DNA of 64,000 nucleotides, taken from NCBI GenBank assembly GCA_009760885.1, contig CM019704.1:15672929-15736928 (forward strand), in the 5' to 3' direction. Shown one piece after another: positions 9,796 through 21,090 of this stretch; position 1 is the first letter of the stretch; the number at the start of each line of letters is the position of its first letter. The DNA comes from Achatina immaculata. Taxonomy: Eukaryota; Mollusca; Gastropoda; Stylommatophora; Achatinidae. Both the position numbers and the translations under genes were made by a program. The notes beneath the pieces are model-generated. The model had not been told where the DNA came from. It did not search any database and was given only the letters and a program-made list of their open reading frames with translations.

Positions 9796-11707
9796 ACCAT
9801 ATACAAATATATGAAAAAACTTTGACTCTACCCTAAGCCTTTTCATATACTTTTCAATAATTACATTTCTTGATTTCCGATTTTTTGTGTGACTGTCTAT
9901 CTTTTATAAACAATCTTTCACTAACTGGATCCTACAACTGCGAGTTTTACAGTAAACAAATCTGCCATTTGTCGCGTACTTCTTTTTTTCATATGTCAAA
10001 CACTCCATCGACTATCACGCTGAAGGTGTATCCCTGTCACAAAAAGGCTAAAGTTTGAGTGACGTTTGATCAGTATCAGAGGTCAGACTATTTCTACGTT
10101 CAGACGATTTTCTACATCAGGGATTCTCAAATAGTTGAGGTTGGGGGGGGGGGGGGGAGTGAGAGAATATCTGCAGTGAAATTGGAACCACATTTAGAAA
10201 AAAAAACTGTTGATCTATATTGTGCAAAGATCAACATTTCAACAAACTATTGATTTATACTGTACAAATTCCAACATTTCAAAAAAACTGTTCATCTATA
10301 CTGTACAAAGATCAATATTCCATCAGTCTGAGTCTGTCAGTCTGTGGTCCTAATTCCCCCACTAGTAGACAACCCCATGTCTAAATAGTATTTTACAGTT
10401 ACTTCTTTTCTTTCCTTCTTCATTATTATTCTTGTACTTTTCCAGGTACATATCCGTCTTCATTATGCTGCTCTGCGGTGATTTTGTCTTCAGCTTCCTC
10501 ATTTACTTTGACAGACTAATATAAAAAAAAAACTCAGAAGAACACCGCGCACTGTACTTCATTTTGACAATAGTGAAAATAGTAAGCAAACTGCGATTCT
10601 ACAGCCAACGTTTGCGATCAACAGATCTACCACTAGGGAAAGTATAAGAGAATGGTGGAATATACGAGGGGTGATTGATAAGTTCTCGGCATAAGGTACA
10701 AATACTTGAAACACAATATAAGGTACATTTGTAGATCAGGTTAATGTAAGATTAAACACCAAGTTTCAAGAAATTAACTGTAGACCATTTTTTTTACAGG
10801 CTACTGAAGTGGTAAGGGGTGGCAGAAATTGAGAAAATGGATAAAATTTCTCATCGAGCAGTCATTCGCTACCTCTGCATTAAGGGCTTATCATCGAAGG
10901 AGATCCATGAGGATATGGTGGAGACTAGGGGAGAGTGCCCCTTCTTACAGCACAGTGAAGAAATGGGCAGCTCAAGTCACACATGGAAGGGAGAGTCTGG
11001 AAGATGATCCTTGTCCAGGAAGACCAAGAACGGTAACCACCGATGAAACCACCGGCAGAATCCATGACATGACAATGGAGGATCGACGACTAACTGAGTG
11101 ATTCATTGCTATGGAGTTGGGCATCTCGCAGGAATGTGTTCATGCCATTATTCACAATGATCTTCAAATGACAAAGGTCTCTGCTCGATGGGTCCCGAAA
11201 CTTCTTGGAGCTGATCACAAACGACAGCGTCTCAACATGTCAAGAGACAATCTTGGTCATTTTTATGCAGATCCTGAAAAGTTTCTTCAGCAATTTGTGA
11301 CTATGGATGAGACTTGGGTTCATCATTTTCAACCAGAAACCAAAGAACAGTCAAAGCAGTGGAAACATCATGAATCCTCACTTCCAAAGAAAGCAAAAGT
11401 GGTTCTGTCTGCTGGCAAAGTGATGGCTTCCATCTTTTGGGATTCAGAGGGTGTGCTATTGGTAGACTATCTTCAAAAGGGCAGAACGGTCACCGGGGCC
11501 TATTACGCTAATCTTGTGAAGCAACTGCGGGTCAAATTGAAGGAAAAGCGTCGAGGAAAATTGACGAGAGGAGTCATCTTTCATCAAGACAATGCTCCAG
11601 TTCACAAGTCGGCTGTGGCAATGGCTGCCATTCATGAATGCCGCTTCTAGCTTCTTGAACATCCTCCTTATTCCCCAGATTTGCCCCCTTCGGACTATTA
11701 CCTGTTT
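9796..11707. repeat. Tandem segmental duplication, copy 2 (1,912 bp)
   Basis: Second copy of the 1,912-bp unit. Beyond 11707 the sequence continues into the true 3' end of the mariner, so this copy keeps the original right-hand context and copy 1 keeps the original left-hand context. Identity that extends through homopolymers means the event is very recent or is an assembly duplication. Confidence 0.95.
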
Positions 11708-11949
11708 ACCAAACTCAAAAAGGAGCTCAGTGGTCGCAAATTTGCTTCAGATGATGACGTCATTCATGCTGTAGACAACTTTCTACTCCCACAAGATGCT
11801 GACTTGTACAAATAAGGGATCCGTATGCTCCAGGATCGCTGGACTAAGTGCATAAACTTGCAAGGGGACTATGTTGAGAAATAACCCAAAAAAGTTGTCC
11901 ACAAATAATCCGGTGTACCTTAGGCCGGGAACTTATCAATCACCCCTCG
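10665..11949 (+). mobile_element. Complete mariner element, 1,285 bp
   Basis: The element has matching termini: cgaggggtgattgataagtt at the start and its near-perfect reverse complement ending at 11949. TA duplications sit at 10663-10664 and 11950-11951. The length is standard for mariner. The ends also match those of the 284-bp MITE at 12161, which points to one transposase lineage serving both. Confidence 0.95.
10837..11884 (+). pseudogene. Mariner transposase pseudogene (DD34D), full length
   Basis: The product is a mariner transposase of about 345 residues, normal for the family. The N-terminal helix-turn-helix region starts MDKISHRAVIRYLCIKGLSS and a frameshift follows near codon 35. 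The linker SLEDDPCPGRPRTVTTDE is present. The first catalytic Asp is in FVTMDETWVHHF and the second in FHQDNAPVH. The third is in PDLPPSDYYLF, with 34 residues between the last two by my count, counting the stop. In-frame stops occur after RRLTE, after HECRF and after DADLYK, so it cannot make a full protein. The last codons read INLQGDYVEK before the stop at 11884. I chose the ATG at 10837 because it begins the conserved helix. Confidence 0.93.
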
Positions 11950-12160
11950 TATGAAGTTGAAAGATCTAAGAAATCAAGTATCGAAACATACAAACCCAAG
12001 GAATCGATCGATCCACGAATCGATGCTATCCTGTTAAAAAAAACTCCATGCAAACAAAACCAGTTTAGTTATTCCAAAAAAAAAAAAAAATGACTGCAGA
12101 TTTAAAATACAAACGTGGTGGAAAAAGAAGTACCGGCAATACTGGTTCCCCAGGTTAATA

Positions 12161-12444
12161 CGAGGGGTGATTGATAAGGTCTCCGAGTTGTAAGATTTGA
12201 AGACGAAGGAGTGATTCTTGCATCGAAGAAATGGCTATATAATCAAGAGAAAATCTGGTACGGGCCAGGAATACATGCACTTATTTCGCGCTGGCGTAAA
12301 GCCGTACATGTTGATGGGGATTATGTTGAATAATCCCGATGTTTACATGACATATCCATGTATATTGTGTATAAATTTCATGCTTTTTGAATAAACCGCT
12401 CCTGAGAAAAACGATGTGGTGCATCACTTTCTGATCGCATCTCG
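12161..12444 (+). mobile_element. Mariner-derived MITE, 284 bp
   Basis: It starts cgaggggtgattgataagg after TA (12159-12160) and ends in a degenerate inverted copy before TA (12445-12446). The interior keeps only the C-terminal end of a mariner transposase: a frame reading WLYNQEKIWYGPGIHALISR and RKAVHVDGDYVE then stop (about 12227-12330). It is therefore an internal-deletion derivative. The conserved 5' end suggests the transposase of the 10665 lineage could have moved it. Confidence 0.88.
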
Positions 12445-12446
12445 TA

Positions 12447-12758
12447 TAAGACAAATAACACCAGACACACAGTACATGGTTATCATTGTATTTTAGAGAG
12501 GAAAAAAGAAAGAATAATGCAAGTAAAATCATTTTCTTGCACGCAGAAGCAGTGCAACCAGTAAGTTAAACATGAAGTCGCCACGACTGAGAACCTCAGA
12601 AGGACCCAGTTCTGACATTTCAGGGGTATGGGTTATGTAGTCTTGCCTAGGACGCCAGTTTAGTAGCTGAATCTTACACAGGCTGGCTGCAGACCGTGTG
12701 AATAGTTGTTCAGAATTTGTTGCTGCCCTGCAAGACGCCACAAGGCGTACTGAGCGGT
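12447..12758. other. No gene seen
   Basis: Unique-looking sequence between the MITE and a GGAA microsatellite. Confidence 0.5.
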
Positions 12759-12802
12759 GGAAGGAAGGAAGGAAGGAAGGAAGGAAGGAAGGAAGGAAGG
12801 AA
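12759..12802. repeat. (GGAA)11 microsatellite
   Basis: An uninterrupted GGAA run. Confidence 0.95.
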
Positions 12803-13039
12803 CTTATCATGCTTTTATACTGGAACCACATAAGACGAAAGCAGACGAATAGGAAGAAAAAATATTTCTAATGAGAAACACTATTCATTCATAGGTAAGC
12901 CCAAAGTGAAAACTTCCAACGAAAAAAAAAACTCATGAAACGAAACAAAAGAATGAAAAGCATGAACAACTTTCTGTAACTAGAGCTGCTAAGCGATATC
13001 AACATGAGTATCAGGTACAATTTTGCCGCGATAATGAGA

Positions 13040-13608
13040 AACAACAAAGGGGAGAGAACAGACAGGATTAGTCTCGACAAAGGTGTGCAGCAAAGTAAGG
13101 GTAGAGAAAAGACATGATTAGCTTCGACAAAGGTGGGCAACAAAGTAAGGGTAGAGAAAAGACAGGATTAGCCTCGACAAAGGTGTAAAACAAAGTAAAG
13201 GGAGAGAAAAGACAGGATTAGCCTAGACAAAGGTGTGCAAAAAGTAAAGTAAGGGGAGAGAAAAGACAGGATTAGCCTAGACAAAGGTGTGCAAAAAGTA
13301 AGGGGAGAGAAAAGACAGGATTAGCCTAGACAAAGGTATACAACAAAGTAAGGGGAGAGAACAGACAGGAATAGCCCCGACAAAGGTATACAACAAAGTA
13401 AGGGGGAGAGAACAGACAGGATAAGCCCCGACAAAGGTATACAACAAAGTAAGGGGAGAGAACAGACAGGGTAAGTCCCGACAAAGGTATACAACAAAGT
13501 AAGGGGAGAGAACAAACAGGATTAGCCTCGACAAAGGTGTACAACAAAGTAAGGGGAGAGAAAAGACAGTATTAGCCTCGACAAAGGTATACAACAAAGT
13601 AAAGGATT
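13040..13608. repeat. 50-bp minisatellite, about 11 copies
   Basis: Units of about 50 bp share agtaaggggagagaacagac and ggattagcctcgacaaaggt. Minus-strand open frames with a LLYTFVEA/CSLPLLCC peptide period arise from the repeat and I do not treat them as a membrane protein gene. Confidence 0.9.
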
Positions 13609-13740
13609 AGCCTCGATAACTGAAAAACATTCTAGACGCGAGAGAAAGAAAAACAAGAGAATGATTGTTAACATCCCCAGACTCTAGTAAGAGGAGAAGC
13701 TGCCTAACCATAGTAGAAAATGCAGTAATCCCTTGAGAAT

Positions 13741-13870
13741 GGTTTGTGGTCACGTGGTTAGTGCGCTGTCTTCTGGAGGCTGGGCAGCTGCTGGTCCTAT
13801 AGGAGTCCGCGGTTCTGTTTACAGTCATTTTCTTCTTATTTTTCTTTCTCTCACATCTAAAAGTTTAAAA
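13741..13870 (+). mobile_element. tRNA-headed SINE (type S3), copy 1
   Basis: The head reads like a tRNA with an A-box region (tggtcacgtggttagtgcgc) and a degraded B box (gcggttctgtttac). It resembles the minus-strand head at 39700-39790, sharing gcgctgt, a ctgctggtcct-type block and ggagtccg. The tail is pyrimidine-rich (ttctttctctcaca). Confidence 0.7.
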
Positions 13871-13919
13871 AGGTAGAACAAGCCCTAGTATACCATAACG
13901 TTAGCTAGGGGATATGGTG

Positions 13920-14070
13920 TTGATTCCTATATTTACCTCCAACAGTCCGTAATCTCTCGCCTGGCCATCATTACTTCCCCAACCCAAGATGTGCCAGGTA
14001 CCCGTTTCTACAGCTGTCTGACTGAGACACCTCCAGCCAAATACCTCGCTATCAGGGATCAGTGCAATAT
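13920..14070 (-). mobile_element. SINE type S1 body, antisense
   Basis: Read on the minus strand it contains cagctgtagaaacgggtacc and then ttggggaagtaatgatggcc. This is the same core as in the S1 SINEs at 18948, 23375 and 46286. No tRNA head is recognisable upstream, so this copy is partial or chimeric. Confidence 0.6.
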
Positions 14071-15002
14071 CCACCTGCCAGTTTTCCAAGTCAATCCCAC
14101 CTGTTGGTCCCTTACCTTTCAGAAAGACAAATGAAGCGTAAGACAAGAGGAGGGAAAGCATATGTAGTCCAAATGAGGACACCCAGCCGTTTGTCTAGAA
14201 GTGAAACAAAATTACTACCACCAGGACTTGCGATTGAAGGCAGACATATCTGAGTGAGTGAGTGAGTTTTTAAAATTTAAAAACAACACCAAAAAAAAAA
14301 ACCCTCTTATGTCGACAAAGAAGGGCCTCAACTCTAGACACTAATTAAGAAGCAACCGATCCAAACATACTTTTGCTACTTGTTGATCTCCCCTTATAAA
14401 ATGGGGTTTACTTCTCATCACACCATCACGTGACAGCATTATATCATGAACGTCAGGGGCTGTATATGACTGACAGCTGACACGGAAGAATACGTAAAAA
14501 CTGTCAAACATAGACAATCCATTATTACTTTTGTCAATATGCCAATCACACTAAAAACATCTTTGTTACACTCTTGCTAGTGATTGTTTGTCTCTGTGGG
14601 ATCATCATCATCACAGTCATCATGCCATATGCTAGTTGGTAGCTGTAATGAATCTCCGTGCTACACAATATCTTACATTTGATAGCGCGGTATGTCAAAG
14701 TTCTTCATGTCAATTTCTTTTCAATGTCCTTCTATTTGTAGCGCCGTAGATATACAGCTGTATATGGGTTACTAGGTTATGGTATCTGCCCAGATCTTAC
14801 TGCAACACACGTTTAAGCAAGCGATAATGTGAACATTGGTCATTCCATCATGTAACTTGGTAATGGCGGTGGATTTCTTCTTGGAGGGACTTTTGGAAAG
14901 GAAACACTGTAAAAGCTAGAGGACTAGAGGATGGACGTATGCGAAGTCTTTATATGTCTATATGAGTGCTGTGAAATTGATTAAGCGCTGATATATGTAT
15001 AT
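14071..15002. other. No gene seen
   Basis: Unique-looking sequence. A short (GAGT)n run lies at 14254-14267. No coding or RNA feature is supported. Confidence 0.5.
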
Positions 15003-15219
15003 GTGTGTGAGTGAGAAAGAGTGTGGTTGTGAGAGAGAGTGTGAGAAAGAGTGTGTATGTGAGAGAGAGGGCGTGAGAGAGTGTGTGAGAGAGAGCGTGA
15101 GAAAGAGTGAGAGAGAAAGTGTGTATGTGAAGAGAGAGAGAGAGAGAGAGCGAGTGAGAGAGAATGTGTGTATATACGTGAGAGAGTGTGAGTGAGAAAG
15201 AGGGTGTGTGTGTGTGACA
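15003..15219. repeat. GA/GT-rich simple repeat
   Basis: Mixed gagagtgtgagaaaga-type sequence with a pure (GA)n stretch near 15132-15150. The open frames on both strands (Cys/Glu/Arg-rich or Ser/Leu/His-rich) are low-complexity artefacts. Confidence 0.9.
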
Positions 15220-15554
15220 GATCTTGGAGCTGGTCTTCTTCTTGGACCTGTTCTTCAATGTAAAGGTCATTCCTGGGCTGTGCTGAAAGTCAGAATTAAG
15301 TGTTCGTTTGTTTATGTTGAGCTGTCACCACTGACAACACGGGCGATCACTCGTCCGCCACTAGATCACGCCGTACGCGTACGAGAGGCAGACGTGTACA
15401 TTTCTCTTAGTGCTGGGACTTTCCTCTCAAATATAGTTTCCAGTATTTTGCTGTGCCCATTAGCACTTGGTTTTCCCTATTGTAATTCAAATCATATCTG
15501 AAAGGGAAAAAATGATGGAAAATACAGCGACAGTACGACAACAGTATACAGCAG
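15220..15554. other. No gene seen
   Basis: Unique-looking sequence just upstream of a LINE tail; no supported feature. Confidence 0.45.
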
Positions 15555-15694
15555 ATGTGTGGACAACATAAAGAGATGGACCGAACTCACCGTGGCCAGA
15601 CGCAACATGAAAACAAGGGACTCTGCAGGCTGGGAGGCCACTGCAGCCAACCATCGCCGGGGAGACAGCGCATGATGATGATAATGATGATGAA
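15555..15694 (+). mobile_element. LINE 3' end fragment with (GAT)n tail
   Basis: A short open frame reads CVDNIKRWTELTVARRNMKT and continues to NHRRGDSA before tandem TGA stops. It is then followed by gatgatgataatgatgatga. The DNIKRWT segment and the simple-repeat tail are typical of the last residues of a non-LTR retrotransposon ORF. It is 5'-truncated to about 140 bp. Confidence 0.7.
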
Positions 15695-15950
15695 TATCAA
15701 ATTACTTTAACGGATATTATCAACCTCGCAGAATCCGACTGAACAGAAGTTTTTCGACACACAATGTTACACACCCCAGAAATGGAGGTATCATAAGGCA
15801 TTCAGACATAAACGCTATGTAAAGAATGCAGAAAAGCTGTAGCTCAGACATAGAATTGATATCCTCCTTTGGTGATGGCTGGCATACATAAGAATGAGAT
15901 CCCATTCCGTTTTTTTTTCCTAAGCTTAGAGCACAGAATTTTGTCTCGGC

Positions 15951-16269
15951 CCACAAGCATGTCACATAAGGCGCACAAGCATGTCACATAAGGACAACAT
16001 ATGCTGCTGGTTAGCGCACAAGCATGTCACATAAGGACAACATTTGCTACTGTTTAGCGCACAAGCATGTCACATAAGGACAACATTTGCTACTGGTTAG
16101 CGCACAAACATGTCACATAAGGACAACATTTGCTACTGGTTAGCGCACAAGCATGTCACATAAGGACAACATTTGCTACTGGTTAGCGCACAAACATGCC
16201 ACATAAGGACAACATTTGCTACTGGTTAGCGCACAAACATGCCACATAAAGACAACATTTGCTACTGTA
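15951..16269. repeat. 43-bp minisatellite, about 7 copies
   Basis: Units share cacaagcatgtcacataagg and acaacatttgctactggtta, with successive starts 43 bp apart. Confidence 0.9.
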
Positions 16270-16900
16270 CAACTGTAAATGATAGTTCACGAATTAGAAT
16301 TTTTGTTCACAACATTCCACACCAGAGATTGCTATACCTAGAGTGAAAGAATGGTGGTCCTAGCTTAATCTAACTTAAATCTTGTAAGCTTTTTTTTATT
16401 TACCGTCTCCGTTCTTAATTTAAAGTGTTCAAATTTTATTTATTATATTTTTCACATTTTTGTGTGTGTACATTTCAAAGCCATGCGTCATTTTTAGAAG
16501 GTGTTGTGATTTTACTGTGTATTATCCCTGCATGTGTGTATCATTGTATTAAGTGTTAGGCAGAGACTTAGCAAAGTCAAGTGTTAGCCAAGCTTCATAA
16601 TGTCAAGTACCAGTTACTGTGTCGAGTGTTAAATGTTGCTACTAAAATTAGACACTGCAACGTAATGTTAACAGCTGCAAGCGCTTTACACACCGTTCGT
16701 CACTTCCGGCAATCACAACAGCAGCAGTGGGTCATGCCCGCGTTATCAATTCCATATCAAACGCCATTTCCAGAATAAATTGTTCCTGGTTAATGGTGTT
16801 GCGATACTGCATGGTAATCGGCGGGCTTATATGTGGTTGGAAAAGTTATCACTGGATGTAGAAAAGTTAGGGACCACTGCACTTCTGCGTGAATTCTTTC
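16270..16900. other. No gene seen
   Basis: AT-rich sequence. The only open frames are under 70 codons and lack recognisable motifs. Confidence 0.45.
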
Positions 16901-17425
16901 ACCACCATCATCATCATCATCATCATGTGCCATGCCGACTGGTGTTGACTATTATGTTTCTCCAAAGTACCCGATCCTTCGTCTAGACCATCAGTTCAGT
17001 TGGTGAATCTCAGACAGTTTCGTCAAACTATCCTGTTTCATTTCTCTCGGTCTTCCCCTGGCTCTTCTTCCTTCTGATTTTTCCTGTTGTTACAAAATTT
17101 TCAAATGCCCCCTCTTCTTATTGCATGTTCTATGAAAGTACATTGTCTTTCTCGTTTGTTTTTATTTTGTTTTGTTTGTTTGTTTTGCACAAGATTTCAT
17201 TTTCCCTCCTGCTCTTTTCATGCATTCTTCCTCAGTAATCATTGCTGTCCAGGGAAATGCTGTCTAGGGTATTGTTGTCTAGGGAATTGCTGCCCATGGA
17301 ATTGGTGTCCATTATTTTTCTCATAAACCAAATTTATAATTGCTTCCACTGATCTTTGTATGGACCTGCTTGTTGTCTATGATTCTCTTCCACAAAATAA
17401 TATCGACTAAATATAACATTTTAGG
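16901..17425 (-). mobile_element. LINE-D 3' end, 5'-truncated, antisense
   Basis: It begins on the plus strand with (CAT)n, the antisense of the LINE-D tail. It then matches the reverse complement of 42926-43340 (blocks tgccatgccgactgg, cagttggtgaatctc and ttctctcggtcttcccctgg). A pyrimidine-rich insertion near 17160-17200 and a local tandem duplication near 17245-17310 (tgtctagggaattgctg-like) distinguish it from the copy at 4903. Confidence 0.82.
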
Positions 17426-17569
17426 GCCCGTTTTCTAACATTTATTGATAAGGATGTGTTGCATATGTTTCTCATTCTCTGAATTGTAGTCTTTGCTTGA
17501 CCTATTCTGTTCCTAATTTTTGTTTTGGATTTCACATCCGAAGCTATTACTACTCAAAGATATGCTCTA

Positions 17570-17860
17570 CTGGCAGTGAGAAAATCGAACGAGGAAGTTC
17601 TGAAAGAGGCACAAGAAACAAGGACAATCATAACAAAGATCAGGAAAAACGACAATCTAAATTTGTGGGGCATGCTTGGAGGAGAGGCGGACAGGGCACC
17701 TAATGCCGACAGGGAAGATCTCTGACAAAGAGAAAAGATGCCTGATGGCTGGGCATCCTGGCACTGGAAATGCTCAGTGACAAACCTGTTGAGATGCACA
17801 AAGGATCGAGGGTTATGGAAGGATATGATATCCTACTCACGGAGCGACCTATCTGTGCAT
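17570..17860 (+). pseudogene. LINE-D-type ORF C-terminal fragment
   Basis: A frame reads AVRKSNEEVLKEAQETRTII and then TKIRKNDNLNLWGML. It parallels the TNEECMRRAGETKNLVKKIRE and FIGHAMRRGG region of LINE-D. Stops then interrupt it, but CTKDRGLWKDMISYS corresponds to the terminal CMKDRVLWRSIIANAS. Both ends are unclear. Confidence 0.72.
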
Positions 17861-18739
17861 CATGCTCTAGCTATGGTCTGACGATTTACTAATGCGTAAA
17901 ACGTTTGGAGACAAGTTTCAATCCCGAAATGTGTCCCATGAACTATGTCCCATGAACTATGTCCCATGAAATGTGTCCCATTAACTATAGAAAGCCATTT
18001 CTCGATAAAGATAGCGGTATACGGACTGTTAGGTAAAATTTATCACTATCATAAATACGTAAACTACTTCTCCTTGCTGATTTGTATGTGTTATATTGTG
18101 ACTGCCAGACACAGTCTTTGTTATACTGTTATCCCAGTGTCGGATGTCTGAGTTGTGGGGGTTCTTTGTGTATAATTCGGAACGTATAGGCCAAGATAAT
18201 ACAACAGCTCAGTCTAAATTCATTTAACAAATAACACTAGGCAACTTACTTGGTTGAAGCAAGAACTCTACCTTCTATCACTGCCTATCTCATGCATACG
18301 GGCAAAATCTTAGAAATCCAAGAGCGTATAGAAACAACGAATATGTTTCACCGACGCGCTTTGGAATCTACGGTGTAAATCTTGAGATAAAAACAAAGTC
18401 GATGGCAAAAGACCGTCCACATGATGCTACATTGAAAAGAACAGACAACAAACTAAGGGAACAGACTGAACTCAGTAAGGAAAAATAATCAATGAGCAGA
18501 CCCACAGACGAAACATCAAGACAGGGATCCTAAAACTAAAGAAAAGACAAGGCGGGAAACGAAAAAAAGTTAAGGGATTTTTTAAAAAATAGTGTCTATG
18601 ACCCTTAATTGGCCTGATACGAGTACTGACGTGTATAGATTACCAGCTGTGAAGCATGAGACTGAGTAGTACATCCTCACTGCTTAGAAATCAGAAACAT
18701 AGTTCAGCTTTGCTTGTTTCGGTACAGAACCCTGAGTAT
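17861..18739. other. No gene seen
   Basis: Unique-looking sequence. Three short direct repeats of atgtcccatgaact lie near 17934-17978. Confidence 0.5.
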
Positions 18740-18912
18740 AAATGGTATGATTAAACAAAGTATAAAGATGAAACAAAGTCCAATTATGAAACAAAGTACT
18801 ATGATGAAACAAAGTACAATGATGAAATAAAGTACAATGATGAAATAAAGTCCAATTGTGAAACAAAGTACTATGATGAAACAAAGGACAATGATGAAAC
18901 AGAGTACAAGGT
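18740..18912. repeat. 18-bp minisatellite, about 9 copies
   Basis: Units of 18 bp resemble aatgatgaaacaaagtac. The period is divisible by three, giving a 6-residue peptide repeat on the minus strand. Confidence 0.85.
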
Positions 18913-18947
18913 AAATTTTTAAAAAGATGTATTTGTATTTGTTTCAA

Positions 18948-19220
18948 CACAGTAATCAGAACGCTCAGTCTACTAATCCGATGGTGCCGGGTTCGAGTCC
19001 CAAAAGTGGGGGATTTTTTCCCTGGTACCACCACACCAAAAAGGCCCCGGGGTTCACCCAGGCTCTAAAAATGGGTACCAGAGAAATGTGGGGTAGGTAA
19101 ATGCTGCCAGGCGTGATAACGACCACGTCACACCTCATGTCCCGAAGGTATTAGGAAATATGGGCCTAACACCTTATCCCCAATATGCCTTAATGGGATG
19201 GAAATATGGATTTACCTTTT
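18948..19220 (+). mobile_element. tRNA-headed SINE (type S1), copy 1
   Basis: The B box gggttcgagtcc lies at 18989-19000 behind a degraded A-box region. The body contains ccaaaaaggccccgggg-like sequence, aaaatgggtaccagagaaat and aggcgtgataacgaccac. These blocks recur in the SINEs at 23375 and 46286. The tail ends near ggatttacctttttat. Confidence 0.82.
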
Positions 19221-19451
19221 TATATTAATCAGAAAGGACATCTTCAGGACAAAAGTTGGAGTAACACCAACAATTAAATGACATTAACAGAAACAATAAC
19301 GCAAATGGTCTAGCCGCCACACGGGCATTTCGACCCCCACCCCCCACCCGCGAAAATTTCGATTCAGGCCGGATTAAAAGAAAAAAAAATGTTATCCTAT
19401 CTTATGTGGGCTAACCGTGCACAGATTAGCTGAAATATGTACAATCTAGGG

Positions 19452-19584
19452 AAAAAGGTAGGAACAGCTTTATTATTTAAAGAGTACAAAATTGTGACAT
19501 TTCGGCGTGAGCCTTGATCATACAAACATATACAGGACCAAGAATTAGAGAGAGGAGATAAAGTATAGATTCACATGAATCCTA

Positions 19585-19616
<32 letters not shown>

Positions 19617-19920
19617 GAATAGAGCACTTATCTTGAAAGGATATGTAGATTTTCCGACGCTCGTTCAGAAATAATGAAAGATTTATGGGGAAAAAAATGA
19701 AAGATTTCTGAATGAGCGTCAGAAAAAGCTACATGTTCTTTCAAGTTACAGCTATGTGCTCTATTCATTTTATTTATTTTTTTAACATAAGATTCATGCG
19801 AATCTATGCTTATCTCCTCTCTCTAATTCTTCGTCCTGTGAGTATTTGTATGATTAAGGCTCACACCGAAACGTCACAATTTTGTAGTCGTTAAGTAATA
19901 AAGCTGTTCCTACTTTTTTT
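19452..19920. mobile_element. Foldback element of repeat family G
   Basis: Two arms of roughly 220 bp form an imperfect inverted repeat around a short centre near 19675-19697. The outer ends read aaaaaggtaggaacagcttt and its reverse complement. Both arms carry a motif in which a GGC/GCC mini-stem precedes GAAA; read outward from the centre it is gatcaaggctcacgccgaaa-like. Related single arms occur at 21545, 21925 and 36755. No coding capacity is seen. The class is uncertain. Confidence 0.75.
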
Positions 19921-20307
19921 CTGAATTTATACATTTTGGTATCACAGCTTTACTGTAGCGCTTCGTGTATAGTTGTATACTTATACACTAATTATTGTGT
20001 GTTCGCTGAAATATGATGTATCTCATACAGCAATGAACAGGCCGAGCACAGGTGATACTTAGCCCGGAAATACCTGACACACGTCGATAAACCTGTGCTG
20101 CTAAAGATTATAATAATACTAGTCATTTACCGAGCCGAGAACTTCTATGTCACGGAAGAGGAAAACAGTACGGACAGTTCTCGCTTTCCGACGTCTCGCT
20201 TCACGTCGATTCGTTTTTCCGACCACTGGTCCAGTGACTTCTTTCTTGTAAAGTTATAAATATCTTTAGAATATACGAGTCTTGTTTAGTTTAAAACTGT
20301 ATCAAGC
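19921..20307. other. No gene seen
   Basis: Unique-looking AT-rich sequence leading into the RNase H remnant. Confidence 0.5.
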
Positions 20308-20830
20308 ATGAGAATGGAAACTGAGGCTGTGAAGGAGGTAATGGAATGGCTAGTTGCTCATAACGTGGTTAATGGTATTCCCAGAGTATGCTTCGTAAGA
20401 CTGAGAAGAGCTTGTTTCGAAAAGAATGGGTTCATCTTTCAAGCCAATCAGCTGTGACAAGCCTTACGTGGGTTTACTGTCCAGGGCATGCGGGACTACA
20501 CGGCAATGATGTGGTAGACAGAGTTGGTGGACAGGCTAAAATAAGTGGCTGGCTGACAATGGACAAGGGGGACATTGCTAAAGCTGTACTGGGCAGACTG
20601 CGGGGAAAATAAAGAGCAGGAATGGAAGAACAATGTAGCTGTGAGGAGACTGCTGGACAAATGAAAGATGCTGGGAAGAAATCCGAACTGTGTGGTAGAA
20701 AACGCATCGTAAACAACAAACATTTGACGGGAACTATCAGCAAACACCCTCTTGGATGGATGCTGCGGCATGCGGCGGAGCATATATGGGGTTGTCCCGA
20801 GTACAGTGAAGCCGGAGTCTGGATTTTTAA
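20308..20830 (+). pseudogene. RNase H domain remnant of a retrotransposon (family H)
   Basis: The first frame reads MRMETEAVKEVMEWLVAHNV, the Glu-containing helix expected of a LINE RNase H domain. It shifts frame near 20370 and continues from 20388 as MLRKTEKSLFRKEWVHLSSQ. The segment TWVYCPGHAGLHGNDVVDRV follows, matching the GHAGVxGNExAD signature that holds late catalytic residues. The domain ends with KAVLGRLRGK and a stop (20612). About 220 bp of 3' sequence follow and recur in antisense at 38762-39085. RNase H removes the RNA strand during reverse transcription. The reverse transcriptase part is absent, so this is a 3' fragment. Confidence 0.82.
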
Positions 20831-20902
20831 CTTTGAACTTTGTACTCATTTTAAAGTTTGTGTACAAATTATAAGATCGGTATAGTTTATTTTTATGTTT
20901 TA

Positions 20903-21090
20903 AAACATACCTGTCTATTAACAGTAAGGTACTGTAAGTTCACCCTAATAACATGCCTGTCTATTAACAGTAAGGTACAGTATGTTCACCCTAATAACAT
21001 GCTTGTCTATTGACAGTAAGGTACTGTATTTCACCCTAATAACATGCCTATCTATTGACAGTAAGGTACTGTATGCTCACCCTAGTAAAA
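20903..21090. repeat. 46-bp minisatellite, 4 copies
   Basis: Units share cctgtctattaacagtaagg and tactgtaagttcaccctaat. Confidence 0.88.

Noticed and set aside
13277..13597. Hydrophobic Cys/Leu-rich minus-strand frames that look like membrane segments
   Set aside because: They translate the 50-bp minisatellite; hydrophobicity comes from the repeat composition.
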